This document shows positions 43,591 to 52,273 of a stretch of DNA of 64,000 nucleotides, in pieces. The DNA is from Mucilaginibacter gotjawali (GTDB lineage: Bacteria; Bacteroidota; Bacteroidia; Sphingobacteriales; Sphingobacteriaceae), in NCBI RefSeq assembly GCF_002355435.1, contig NZ_AP017313.1, forward strand, positions 6,138,001 through 6,202,000, written 5' to 3'. Under the pieces are notes generated by a model that was not told where the DNA came from, did no database searches, and worked only from the letters and a program-made list of their open reading frames with translations. Made by a program: the position numbers and the translations under genes. The stretch's first letter is position 1; every line of letters starts with the position of its first letter.

Positions 43591-44217
43591 GTAATAGGGG
43601 TGTTAATGTAATAAGTTGGTACTAATTGTAATGTTATTAAGTTGCCACTAAATATAAATAATTTTTGTGTTAAAAAAAATGACTTATAGCATAAAAAAAG
43701 AACGATTGTGCCGGCAATTCTTTTCCGTTTAACGGAATCCCTTTCTATTAAACAGAATTCTTTATCCGTTAAGCGGTTGGTTATTACTAAAATAGTAATA
43801 CGTAACATCCTGTAGTTTCGATACAAATGTTAAAAAAAAAGCTACCGCGGTGATTTTGCCATCACTTTTAATTGCTTACGCCTGGCTAAAAAAATTCAGG
43901 TATTCGTTATTAAAAAAGGCTGCAGTAAGACAATGCAGTTTTAATCGCAAAACTTTAAAAACACGATAGTGGAATGAGAGGACTTGCAGGGGCATAAAAA
44001 ATAAAAGCCCCCCACTTTGCGCGGGGGACTTTCAACCTAAACCTTATCACAATTAACTGGCGAGTGCCAGTCAGTTTACCATATTACAATTATTGTACCA
44101 ACCGCAAAACACAACCCTGATAATGAACATCCCTTCAAAATCATCTTTTTTTGATGTTCCAAATTGCCAGAAAACTGAACATTTTTGCAGAATTTGTCGG
44201 TTTTGCCATACAACGTA
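43591..44217. other. 627-base gap without a gene
   Basis: Upstream region of the sulfatase on the left; on the right the 3' side of the anti-sigma gene. At 44006-44035 there is a hairpin of AAAGCCCCCC and CGGGGGACTTT, and at 44058-44072 a small stem CTGGC/GCCAG. The frame 43587-43826 is low-complexity and is not believed to be a gene. Confidence 0.5.
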
Positions 44218-44715
44218 TTAACCCTGCGTTGCTGACGCCTTTTTACGCAGGTAGCTGTCCAGTAAATATAATGCCAGTATTACATCAAAAAACACAAAGC
44301 CTTCTACTGCAATTTTGGTTTTTCCAGGGTCAATGCTCGGCATTTTAACGCTATATGTCAAATTGACAGGCGCGCCTACCGCCGACCAGTTGACGCTTGC
44401 AAAAACCATCACCAGCATAGCCACAAGGGTAACCGCAAAGAATATGGTTATGCCGATAATTATCTTTTTATTGATCCTGGCTTTAAGGGGCACCATCGCG
44501 TTTTCGGTACGGATGGTTTCCAATACATTATAAGTAAAAGCCATTGATGGCTCATCCAGTTCAATTGCCGAAAACTCCTTATCCAGGCTCAATAACTCCT
44601 GGTACTTCATCCTGTATGCTTCATCCCCGGCAATAAGCGCTTTAATGATTTTTTGCTCCTCGGGCGTGCAATTACCATCAATATAGTTCCAAAGTATTTC
44701 CTCTATGCTATTCAT
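44218..44715 (-). CDS. putative anti-sigma factor, membrane protein
   Basis: 165 residues. The N-terminal cytoplasmic part (1-80), starting SIEEILWNYIDGNCTPEEQ, resembles the anti-sigma domain of Bacteroidota but lacks the zinc HxxxCxxC motif. Transmembrane helix at about 84-108 and a second hydrophobic segment at 142-157. Its ATG overlaps the sigma-factor stop by 4 bases, the standard arrangement of an ECF sigma and its regulator. Confidence 0.7.
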   Translation of the reverse strand: MNSIEEILWNYIDGNCTPEEQKIIKALIAGDEAYRMKYQELLSLDKEFSAIELDEPSMAFTYNVLETIRTENAMVPLKARINKKIIIGITIFFAVTLVAMLVMVFASVNWSAVGAPVNLTYSVKMPSIDPGKTKIAVEGFVFFDVILALYLLDSYLRKKASATQG

Positions 44716-45293
44716 ATCAGTTCTTTAGCTTCGTATTTTAAATTGCGTTCCAGCTTTTCCTTTAAACGCTGGCGCGCTCTGAATAATTTTACCTTAACCG
44801 TATTTGCCTCCATCCCCAATGCCTGCGCTATCTCTTCCAGCGATTGCTCGCCTTTGTAAAACATCGTTATAATAGCCGCATCATCGGGCAAAAGCTGGTC
44901 AATCGCCTGGTTAAGGTAAAAGGACCTCGATTTATTTTCTACATTGTTAACATCATAACCTGATGGACGGTTTTCCAGTTGAATGATGGTATTTTCGTCA
45001 TCAATTGAATCTGTATCCACCCGCTTCTTACGTAAAAACGTCATCGCCGTAGTATAAACAATGCTGTACAACCACGTACTGAACTTTGATTGCCCCTGGA
45101 AAGATGCCAGCGAACGATATGCTTTGATGAAACAATCCTGCGCTATTTCTTCCGCATCTTCCCTCACCTTAGCAAAACGCATCGCCAAAGTAAACACAAA
45201 ACGCTGGTGCCGCTTCACCAGGTCGGCGTAAGCCGCCTGGTTTCCTGCCAGTGTCTGTTCAATCAACTCGGTATCTGAAAGCTTGCTTTGCAT
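44712..45293 (-). CDS. ECF-family RNA polymerase sigma factor
   Basis: 193 residues. Region 2 has FTLAMRFAKVREDAEEIAQDCFIKAYRSL and TWLYSIVYTTAMTFLRKKR (-10 recognition); region 4 has SLEEIAQALGMEANTVKVKLFRAR. Redirects RNA polymerase to an envelope or stress regulon; targets unknown. Translationally coupled to the anti-sigma gene. Confidence 0.92.
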   Translation of the reverse strand: MQSKLSDTELIEQTLAGNQAAYADLVKRHQRFVFTLAMRFAKVREDAEEIAQDCFIKAYRSLASFQGQSKFSTWLYSIVYTTAMTFLRKKRVDTDSIDDENTIIQLENRPSGYDVNNVENKSRSFYLNQAIDQLLPDDAAIITMFYKGEQSLEEIAQALGMEANTVKVKLFRARQRLKEKLERNLKYEAKELI

Positions 45294-45632
45294 TTGTTAT
45301 AGCTCTCTGACGTGCGTTTGCTTGTTGAGGTTACACCATTTGTAAATATACTTATTTAGTTTGCAGTTTGGAGTGAGCAGTTTGCAGCAGGAGCAATGCG
45401 CTTGTCGCCCTCATGCCAGGCGCCCCTTTGTTTAAGAAAACGGTCGGCGCCAACGCGAGCATTTGAATCGCGCCCATTTGCAAGTTAAGCCTGCCAACTG
45501 CAAATTACTAACTGCAAACTTTTTTTCTAAAGAGTGTAACCTCCTTAAAAACAAGGTCGTCATAGCTTGCAAATACACCGGAAGGGGTGTTTAAAACAAA
45601 AAACATTTATAAACTTTTAAAAAATAAATATT
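45294..45632. repeat. gap with 'cagtttgca' inverted repeat
   Basis: Arms at 45358-45387 and 45491-45520 contain the words AGTTTGCAGTTTGG and CCAACTGCAAATTACTAACT in opposite orientation, the loop being about 100 bases with GGCGCC-rich stems. No gene seen in this 339-base gap. Confidence 0.55.
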
Positions 45633-46016
45633 ATGGATCGCGCAGCAGAATTAGGCGTAATGGCCGGAATCATAGTTCCTTTAGCATTATTCGCCATGAT
45701 CTTTGGCATTGTATACCTGGCAAAACGGGAAAGACTGGCCATGATTGAACGTGGGATGGACCCACGCAGGTATAAACCCCAATCAGCACCTTTTCAAACC
45801 CTTAAATGGGGATTGTTACTGATAGGTGCCGGTACCGGCTTGTTTTTAGCCTATGTATTGGATCACACCTTATTCAGTAAAATCAGCGATATGGAAGATG
45901 GCGGAAATGTAGCTATCTACTTTGCCTTAATCGCCATATTTGGCGGATCAGGTTTATTCCTTTCCTACAGGATCGAAAAAAAGGAAGCTGATAAGAATGG
46001 TGAGAAGGTTGATTGA
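45633..46016 (+). CDS. DUF6249-like membrane protein
   Basis: 127 residues with three hydrophobic segments (about 10-29, 56-75, 90-107) and a conserved amphipathic link RERLAMIERGMDPRRY after the first helix, typical of DUF6249. Function unknown. Together with the sigma/anti-sigma genes it may form part of a membrane-stress response, but it is divergent from them. The stop codon lies inside a 43-bp inverted repeat. Confidence 0.75.
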   Translation: MDRAAELGVMAGIIVPLALFAMIFGIVYLAKRERLAMIERGMDPRRYKPQSAPFQTLKWGLLLIGAGTGLFLAYVLDHTLFSKISDMEDGGNVAIYFALIAIFGGSGLFLSYRIEKKEADKNGEKVD

Positions 46017-46113
46017 GTTGGATTAAGTTGATTAAGTTAGATTAAGTTGATTAGGTGAGTGGTTGTTTTCCAACTTAATCTAACTTAATCAACTTAATCC
46101 AACCCAATCAACC
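46007..46113. repeat. 43-bp near-perfect inverted repeat of 'gattaagtt' words
   Basis: Left arm 46008-46050 and right arm 46071-46113 match with a single mismatch; loop 20 bases. The arms are themselves tandem words GGATTAAGTTGATTAAGTTA. It covers the stop codon of the DUF6249 gene and ends 3 bases before the stop of the convergent DinB gene, so it probably ends both transcripts. Confidence 0.85.
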
Positions 46114-46115
46114 AA

Positions 46116-46625
46116 TTACAAATACCGTTCTTTCAAAATCTTAATATGATGCATCTCATGGCCTGCAATCATATAGGCCAAAGCCCTGACGGAAACCGGA
46201 TTGCCGCTTGCAATCCCTTTCTGCAAGGTTTGCTCTTCGGTAAATGATTTAAATAAATAAAGGGTTGATTCACGCACTGTATTAAACTCATTGGCCAGGT
46301 CTTCCAGTGAGCGGCTGTTAAAAGTAGCTTTTTCCATATAAACATCCTGGTCAAAACCCGGCAACGCTATCGCTTCGCGCGAGAAAACAAGCGCACGGTA
46401 AGCAAATACCCTTTCGGTGTCGGTAATGTGGCCTACTACCTGCTTCACTGTCCATTTACCGTCTGCATAGGCATATGCCGCCTTATCCGGATCTATCCTT
46501 AAAAATAGGTTGTAGGTCATTTGCTGCAGGTACTCCAGTATTTCAATAATCGGGCCATTGCCCACCAGGTCTACGTACCGGGCGGCAAATGCAGAATATT
46601 CATCAGGCTGCGGTCTGTTTATCAT
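46116..46625 (-). CDS. DinB family protein
   Basis: 169 residues, four-helix bundle with three metal-ligand His: VGHITDTERVFAYRAL and AGHEMHHIKILKERYL. DinB/YfiT-like proteins are metal-dependent transferases or hydrolases, often thiol-linked (bacillithiol), but substrate cannot be told. Start overlaps the histidine kinase gene by 23 bases. Confidence 0.85.
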   Translation of the reverse strand: MINRPQPDEYSAFAARYVDLVGNGPIIEILEYLQQMTYNLFLRIDPDKAAYAYADGKWTVKQVVGHITDTERVFAYRALVFSREAIALPGFDQDVYMEKATFNSRSLEDLANEFNTVRESTLYLFKSFTEEQTLQKGIASGNPVSVRALAYMIAGHEMHHIKILKERYL

Positions 46626-47829
46626 GTCGTATGTTTTTTAATATAATCCTGAAAGTTGTTCCTTTGCCCATTTCCGAATCGCGCACAAAAATCTGCCCGT
46701 CGTGGTAGTTCTCCACCATTCGTTTGGTTAAGCTGAGGCCAAGCCCCCAGCCACGTTTGCGGGTGGTGTAACCCGGCTGAAACACCGTATCGAATTTCGA
46801 ACGGGGAATACCTTTGCCAGTATCCGAAATATCAATAAACACCTGTTTTTTGATCTTATTCCCGGAGATGTCCACCTTTATTTTACCCTTGCCTTCAATT
46901 GCGTTTACAGCATTTTTCATCAGGTTTTCCAGCACCCAGTCAAACAGGGGTACATTGATGCCGGCCAGCAGGTGCGGGTTACCGGTTAACTCGAAGCTGA
47001 TGTTTTTACTTACACGTATTTTAAAATAATCAACAAAATCCTTCACCACATCATAAACTTTATGCTCTTCCAGTTGCGGTTTCGAGCCGATCTTTGAAAA
47101 ACGGTCGGCCACAATTTCCAGCCGTTTCACATCGTTTTCCATTTCGCCGATCAATGGATCATCTTCTGCGTTGAATTTCTCCTTCATCAGCTCAATCCAG
47201 GCCATTAACGACGAGATGGGCGTACCCAGCTGGTGGGCCGTTTCTTTGGCAAGGCCCACCCAAACCTGGTCCTGTTCCGACTTGCGCGACGAACTGAAAG
47301 CCGTATAAGCCAGTAATAAAAATATCGCGATAACAGAAAGCTGGATGTAAGGGAAGTATTTTAGCTGGGTAAGCAAATCCGAATCCTTATAATATACCAG
47401 CCATTCGGTATCCAAAACCTTCAATTTAATTGGCGTATGCTGCTTCTTCATGTTAGCCAGCTCGGCTTTAAAATACGCTATATCGTATTTTTTGTGAATT
47501 TTGCCCGGTGTATTATCCTCGGCCTCCAGTTTGATAAAGGTTTTGGTTGGATCAAGGCCCCTTGAAAGTTGGATGTCTCCCCTGTTATTGGTAACGATTG
47601 CCGGCACTATCGAACTATCGCGTACAGCAAAAACATAACTTAAAAAGTCATTATCGTCTGACGCCAGCACCTGTTTCATGCTCATGGCCCATACCTGCGC
47701 GCGGGTTCGCTCTGATTTGGCTATATTCCTCACCAAATAACTGGTGTATAGCAATGAGCCACTGGCGATAACCACCGCGAAGGTGAGCAGCGAGTATTTC
47801 CAGCGTTTTTTTTGTTGGTACGGGTTCAT
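46603..47829 (-). CDS. membrane sensor histidine kinase
   Basis: 408 residues. Helix at about 14-33, periplasmic sensor region about 35-165, helix about 168-186, then phosphoacceptor box LAKETAHQLGTPISSLMAW and ATPase boxes NLMKNAVNAIEG (N), DTGKGIPRSKFDTVFQPGY (G1/F) and GWGLGLSLTKRMVE (G2). No response regulator is adjacent, so an orphan kinase. The 3' end overlaps the DinB gene, suggesting co-expression. Confidence 0.9.
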   Translation of the reverse strand: MNPYQQKKRWKYSLLTFAVVIASGSLLYTSYLVRNIAKSERTRAQVWAMSMKQVLASDDNDFLSYVFAVRDSSIVPAIVTNNRGDIQLSRGLDPTKTFIKLEAEDNTPGKIHKKYDIAYFKAELANMKKQHTPIKLKVLDTEWLVYYKDSDLLTQLKYFPYIQLSVIAIFLLLAYTAFSSSRKSEQDQVWVGLAKETAHQLGTPISSLMAWIELMKEKFNAEDDPLIGEMENDVKRLEIVADRFSKIGSKPQLEEHKVYDVVKDFVDYFKIRVSKNISFELTGNPHLLAGINVPLFDWVLENLMKNAVNAIEGKGKIKVDISGNKIKKQVFIDISDTGKGIPRSKFDTVFQPGYTTRKRGWGLGLSLTKRMVENYHDGQIFVRDSEMGKGTTFRIILKNIRHDKQTAA

Positions 47830-48298
47830 GGGTATAGTCCGAAAGTCCGGAAAGTCAGTAAAGTCCGAAAGATAATTTTGCCCAAAATACGGAAAAAGTG
47901 GGGAAAGTGCGAAATTGGGTTTGTATGCCGGCCTTTTCCATAGCGATGGGTTTAAAATCTAGAGTGTTCGAAACTTTTTTTTTCACCCTCTTTACGGCGT
48001 GCCGTAGAGAGGGTCGGAGAGCCTGCCGGCAGGCAGGCGAAGCGAATCCGGGGTGAGTAAACTCGCCGCCATGCATTGGCGGTAATGTCCGCCGGGGTTG
48101 ACTCACCCCGACTACGCTCCGCTGGTCGACCCTCTCTTTTGCAAGCAAAAAAGAGGGTAGCTGCAATTGTTTTTGTTTCGAACACTCAAGGTTTAAAATT
48201 CATCGCTATGAGGGAATTGCGGTGTAACCCAACACGCACAGCATTACAACAATTTTCGTCTTTCGGACTTTCGGACTTCCCGACTTCCGGACTTTCCC
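47830..48298. repeat. composite repeat: outer 'agtccgaaag' arms around dispersed element copy B
   Basis: Outer arms 47836-47872 and 48259-48295 are inverted copies of the same words as 10141-10260. Between them, 47985-48168 is copy B of the element also seen at 24150-24276, with paired parts GGGGTGAGT/ACTCACCCC, CCTGCCGGCAGG and ACCCTCT/AGAGGGT. The whole gap between the kinase and gltX is therefore repeat sequence; no gene seen. Confidence 0.75.
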
Positions 48299-48306
48299 TA
48301 TCTTTG
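48299..48306 (+). promoter_or_regulatory. -7 box TATCTTTG directly before gltX
   Basis: Exact TAnnTTTG ending 7 bases before the gltX ATG, predicting a leaderless or nearly leaderless mRNA. Confidence 0.5.
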
Positions 48307-48313
48307 TCCCACT

Positions 48314-49836
48314 ATGTCCGATAAAAAAGTTAGAGTAAGGTTTGCGCCAAGCCCTACAGGCGGTTTACACCTGGGTGGCGTGCGTACGGTATTGTTCAAT
48401 TATCTTTTTGCCAAACAGCATGAAGGCGATTTTATTTTAAGGATTGAAGATACCGACCAGAACCGTTACGTTGAAGGCGCCGAGGATTATATTTTGGATT
48501 GTTTAAAATGGTGCGGTTTAACACCGGATGAAAGCCCGGTGGCCGGCGGCCCTTATGCTCCCTATCGCCAGAGCGAACGCAAAGCCATTTACCGCGAGTA
48601 TGCCGAAAAACTGGTGCGCCAGGGCCATGCTTACTACGCTTTTGATACCCCCGAAGAACTGGACAAAAACCGTAAAGAGATCCCCAACTTTCAATACGGG
48701 CAGGTGTACCGTGATGGTTTGCGCAATTCACTCTCGTTAACCGAACATGAGGTTGATGAACTGTTAGATGCCCATACCCCGCATGTTATCCGTATAAAAA
48801 TGCCGGCTGATGAAAGGGTGAGTTTTACCGATATGATTCGCGGCAATGTGAGTTTTGAAACCAACCAGGTGGATGATAAAGTATTATTAAAAGCCGATGG
48901 GATGCCAACCTATCATTTGGCTGTAGTGGTGGATGATTATCTGATGAAGATCACGCACGCCTTCCGCGGGGAGGAGTGGTTGCCATCGGCCCCGGTGCAT
49001 TTATTGCTCTGGGAGTATTTGGGCTGGAAAGCCGATATGCCTGAATGGGCGCATTTGCCGCTGATATTAAAACCCGATGGCCATGGCAAATTAAGCAAAC
49101 GCGATGGTGCGCGCCTGGGTTTCCCGGTATATGCCATGAATTGGTTTGACGCAAAAACAGGAGAACTTACCCCGGGGTTCCGCGAACTGGGCTTTTTGCC
49201 CGAAGCCTTTTTAAACCTGTTGGCTACCCTCGGCTGGAACGATGGGACCGATCAGGAACTCTTTTCGCTGGATGAACTGATCGAAAAATTCTCTATCGAT
49301 CGCGTAAGCAAAGCCGGCGCGAAATTTGATTTCGAAAAAGCCAAATGGTTCAATGCAGAATGGATTAAGAAGTCTGAAGCCTTGAGTCTGAAGTCTGAAG
49401 TCAAAAAGATTTTGGAGGACAAAGGCGTTGTGGTTTCAGATGAGGCCTATTTGCTGAAAGTTATTGATAAAATAAAGGACCGCGTTGTTTTACTGCCTGA
49501 TTTTTACCAGCAGGCGGCTTATTTTTTGAGCAGCCGAAGGAATATGATGCCAATTCCGTAAAGCCCAAATGGACAGATGCCAAAACTCAGTTTTTCATCA
49601 GCCTGATAACACTGTTTGGTGCAACAGAGGCATGGGATGAGGCCAGCCTGGAAGCGGCATTCAAAGCGCACGCCGAAGAAAAAGCCATCAAAGTAGGCGA
49701 GCTGATGTTGCCTTTCCGCATTATGCTGGTAGGTGGTAAATTTGGCCCGCATGTATTTGACATTGCCGCGCTGCTTGGAAAGGTGGAAACCATCAGGCGG
49801 ATTGAAAAAGCGCTGGAGGTGTTTACGGCTGAATAA
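48314..49836 (+). pseudogene. gltX: glutamyl-tRNA synthetase, frame broken by one base
   Basis: Charges tRNA-Glu. Class I signatures are present: RFAPSPTGGLHLGGVRT (HIGH region) and KLSKRDGA (KMSKS equivalent). The frame runs to a stop at 49561, but the conserved C-terminus (FEQPKEYDANSVKPKW to EKALEVFTAE) continues in the -1 frame to 49836. One extra T in the six-T run 49522-49527 restores 507 residues, the normal length. A cell cannot live without this enzyme and no second copy is seen here, so a sequencing error is the best explanation. Confidence 0.93.
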
Positions 49837-50110
49837 AACCAATTCAAGTTGTATGGTACAGACGTTTGCAGGCGATAGTTGGGCGCCTTGTTAACTGACG
49901 CCCCCCCCCGGGCCCCCTGAACCACCCGATACAGATGAATAAGCCTGGGACACCTGGTACGCCAATAAATTCTGTGTTTTGCTTGTATTTTTAAAGAAAA
50001 ATCCGTATAAACACAGCGTCCAGTTAATTTATAGGCCATTCTTTCCGTTTTTATATGCCATGGTGCTTAGGATTACGGCGCCTTCTTTTTATCTTAGTGA
50101 AAAATCACAG

Positions 50111-51412
50111 ATGAAAAAACTTTGCCTGCTGCTCCTTTGTGCCCTATCAAGCGCTGCTTATGCTCAAACCGCTCTGCTAAAAAAAGAAGTGATACGGAAG
50201 GCCGATTCCCTGGAAAAACAGGTGATCGCCTGGCGCAGAGATTTTCATGAGCACCCCGAACTGGGTAACCACGAGGTCCGCACGGCGGACATCATCGCCA
50301 AATATCTGCAATCGCTCGGGCTCGAGGTAAAAACAGGAATAGCCACAACCGGCGTGGTTGGTATACTGCGCGGCGGCAAACCCGGCCCGGTGGTTGCCCT
50401 CCGTTCCGAAATGGACGCTTTGCCGGTTACCGAACGTACACCCGTTGCATTCGCATCAACTGCTAAAACGACCTATATGGGCCAAACAGTGGGCGCAATG
50501 CATGCCTGCGGGCACGACTCACACATGGCGATGCTGATGGCGGTTGCCGAGATACTCACTTCTATGAAAAGCGGGCTGCATGGCTCCGTAAAGTTTATTT
50601 TTCAGCCTGCCGAGGAAGGCCTGGCGCCGGGAGAAGTTGGCGGCGCCGAAGAAATGGTTAAGGAAGGCGTACTTGAAAATCCCAAAGTGGACGTGATCTT
50701 CGGGCAACATATTATTTCTTACATCCCAACGGGCACTATTGTGTACCGGCCCGGCGGCGAGATGGCTGGTGTAAACGGTTTCCATATAGTAGTAAAGGGC
50801 AAATCGTCGCACGGCGCAATGCCCTGGATGGGTACCGACCAGATCGTGATCTCGGCCCAGATCATCAATAACCTGCAAACCATCGTAAGCCGTAATATAA
50901 ACCTTACTGAAAACCCGGCTGTTGTTACCGTTGGGGCCATCAAAGGCGGCAACCGTGGCAATATCATCCCTGATTCCGTGGAGATGGACGGCACCTTACG
51001 GTCGTTTACCGATGCGGATAAAAAATTGCTGTGGGATAAAGTAAATGAAATTGCCACAAAAACGGCCGAAATGCAGGGGGCAACTGCAAAAGTAACCATG
51101 GGCAATAATTACCCGGTGACTTATAACGACCCGGCACTGACCGCTAAAATGGGTGCTACATTGCAGCAAACTGCCGGCGCGGCAAACGTAAGTATTGGTC
51201 CCGCGGTTACAGGCGCCGAGGACTTTAGTTTTTACCAGCAAAAAGTACCGGGTTTGTTTTTCTTTTTAGGCGGCATGCCCAAAGGCGGCGACCCAAAAAC
51301 TACTCCCGCAAACCATTCGCCCGATTTTTTTATTGATGAAAGCGGATTTGCATTGGGTGTAAAAGCTTTGTGTAATTTGACTTTGGACTATATGAGTGCT
51401 AATAGTAAATAG
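50111..51412 (+). CDS. M20 family metallohydrolase (amidohydrolase), secreted
   Basis: 433 residues from the ATG at 50111, which begins the signal peptide (MKKLCLLLLCALSSAAYAQ); an in-frame ATG at 49979 would bury it. M20D/IAA-amino acid hydrolase pattern: RRDFHEHPELGNHEVRTA, RSEMDALPVTE, HACGHDSHMAMLM with metal Cys/His, FIFQPAEEG and late TGAEDFSFY. Hydrolyses an N-acyl amino acid or small peptide amide in the periplasm. Single gene. Confidence 0.88.
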   Translation: MKKLCLLLLCALSSAAYAQTALLKKEVIRKADSLEKQVIAWRRDFHEHPELGNHEVRTADIIAKYLQSLGLEVKTGIATTGVVGILRGGKPGPVVALRSEMDALPVTERTPVAFASTAKTTYMGQTVGAMHACGHDSHMAMLMAVAEILTSMKSGLHGSVKFIFQPAEEGLAPGEVGGAEEMVKEGVLENPKVDVIFGQHIISYIPTGTIVYRPGGEMAGVNGFHIVVKGKSSHGAMPWMGTDQIVISAQIINNLQTIVSRNINLTENPAVVTVGAIKGGNRGNIIPDSVEMDGTLRSFTDADKKLLWDKVNEIATKTAEMQGATAKVTMGNNYPVTYNDPALTAKMGATLQQTAGAANVSIGPAVTGAEDFSFYQQKVPGLFFFLGGMPKGGDPKTTPANHSPDFFIDESGFALGVKALCNLTLDYMSANSK

Positions 51413-51463
51413 ATTTTTAGCAATAGTAATATTCAGACTAAAAGGGTGGTAACAGTTGCCCTT

Positions 51464-52258
51464 TTATTGGCTTCTCGTTTTATAATTTTCTAATTCTTCT
51501 GTTGTCAGCTCACCGTGGGCAACCAAACGATAATGTTTTTCAGTTGTTATTACTATTTCATTATTATACATCTCAAATTCAAAAAGAGCAATTGCTTTAT
51601 TATTCATGAACTGAGCTGCAATCGGCTTACATATCAGAGACGGAAATTTTGATGCGCCAATTGCAAAATCTTGCTCAATTTGCACGACGCCCAATTTATC
51701 AGTGCCGCCCTTGGCTTGTACAGGAATGATATAATGAACGCCTCTTTTGTCAATACCAATGTAAATTTCATCAGTTTCTACCTGCCCTATTTCAGGAACC
51801 GTTGTTCGCAAATGGCTTTGTAATGAATAGCAAGTCAAACCCGTGAATATATCAATAAGGCGATTATATCTGATACCTGCTAAAAGTGCTTGTTCATCAT
51901 TCATCGCATAACTGCTAATAATACCTGGCGTAGAATCTGGAATTTTTGTTTCTGCTAAATGCTCTGTTGGTTTAAAATAGGTTTGTTTGGTTATAACGAG
52001 TTTATATAAGGCGCGGCCTGTTGACCGGATAATCCACTCAAACCCTTCTGGTGCCGTATCAATTATTGTTTTAGGCAATGCAATACGATACCGAAAAGAA
52101 TAAAGAACATCACCCAAATTCTTTGGCAGTTTAATTTCCAATTTAGCCGCTGTGTGTTCAATTTCTTCCCTGGTAAAAGGTATTTCAGTTGCGCCGGCTT
52201 GATAAGAATTAAAGAAAATGGATTCTATTATTTGCGAATAACGATTTATTTTTGCCAT
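51464..52258 (-). CDS. putative type II restriction endonuclease
   Basis: 264 residues. A PD-(D/E)xK-like core is suggested by ETDEIYIGID (161-170) and PVQAK (179-183), spaced as in nuclease active sites. The gene follows a DNA methyltransferase gene by 15 bases on the same strand, the order of many type II R-M systems. Recognition site unknown. The gene pair reads AT-richer than flanking housekeeping genes, as common for mobile defence genes. Confidence 0.7.
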   Translation of the reverse strand: MAKINRYSQIIESIFFNSYQAGATEIPFTREEIEHTAAKLEIKLPKNLGDVLYSFRYRIALPKTIIDTAPEGFEWIIRSTGRALYKLVITKQTYFKPTEHLAETKIPDSTPGIISSYAMNDEQALLAGIRYNRLIDIFTGLTCYSLQSHLRTTVPEIGQVETDEIYIGIDKRGVHYIIPVQAKGGTDKLGVVQIEQDFAIGASKFPSLICKPIAAQFMNNKAIALFEFEMYNNEIVITTEKHYRLVAHGELTTEELENYKTRSQ

Positions 52259-52273
52259 ATTATTTTCAGTAAT

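Noticed and set aside
43587-43826. 79-codon minus-strand frame upstream of the sulfatase
   Set aside because: Low-complexity, Ile/Leu/Thr-rich, without recognisable domain, lying in a promoter region.
48076-48324. 82-codon frame and a similar one at 24046-24285 sharing SLLQAKKRVAAI
   Set aside because: The similarity comes from the dispersed non-coding repeat; no start signal or domain, and the frames differ outside it.
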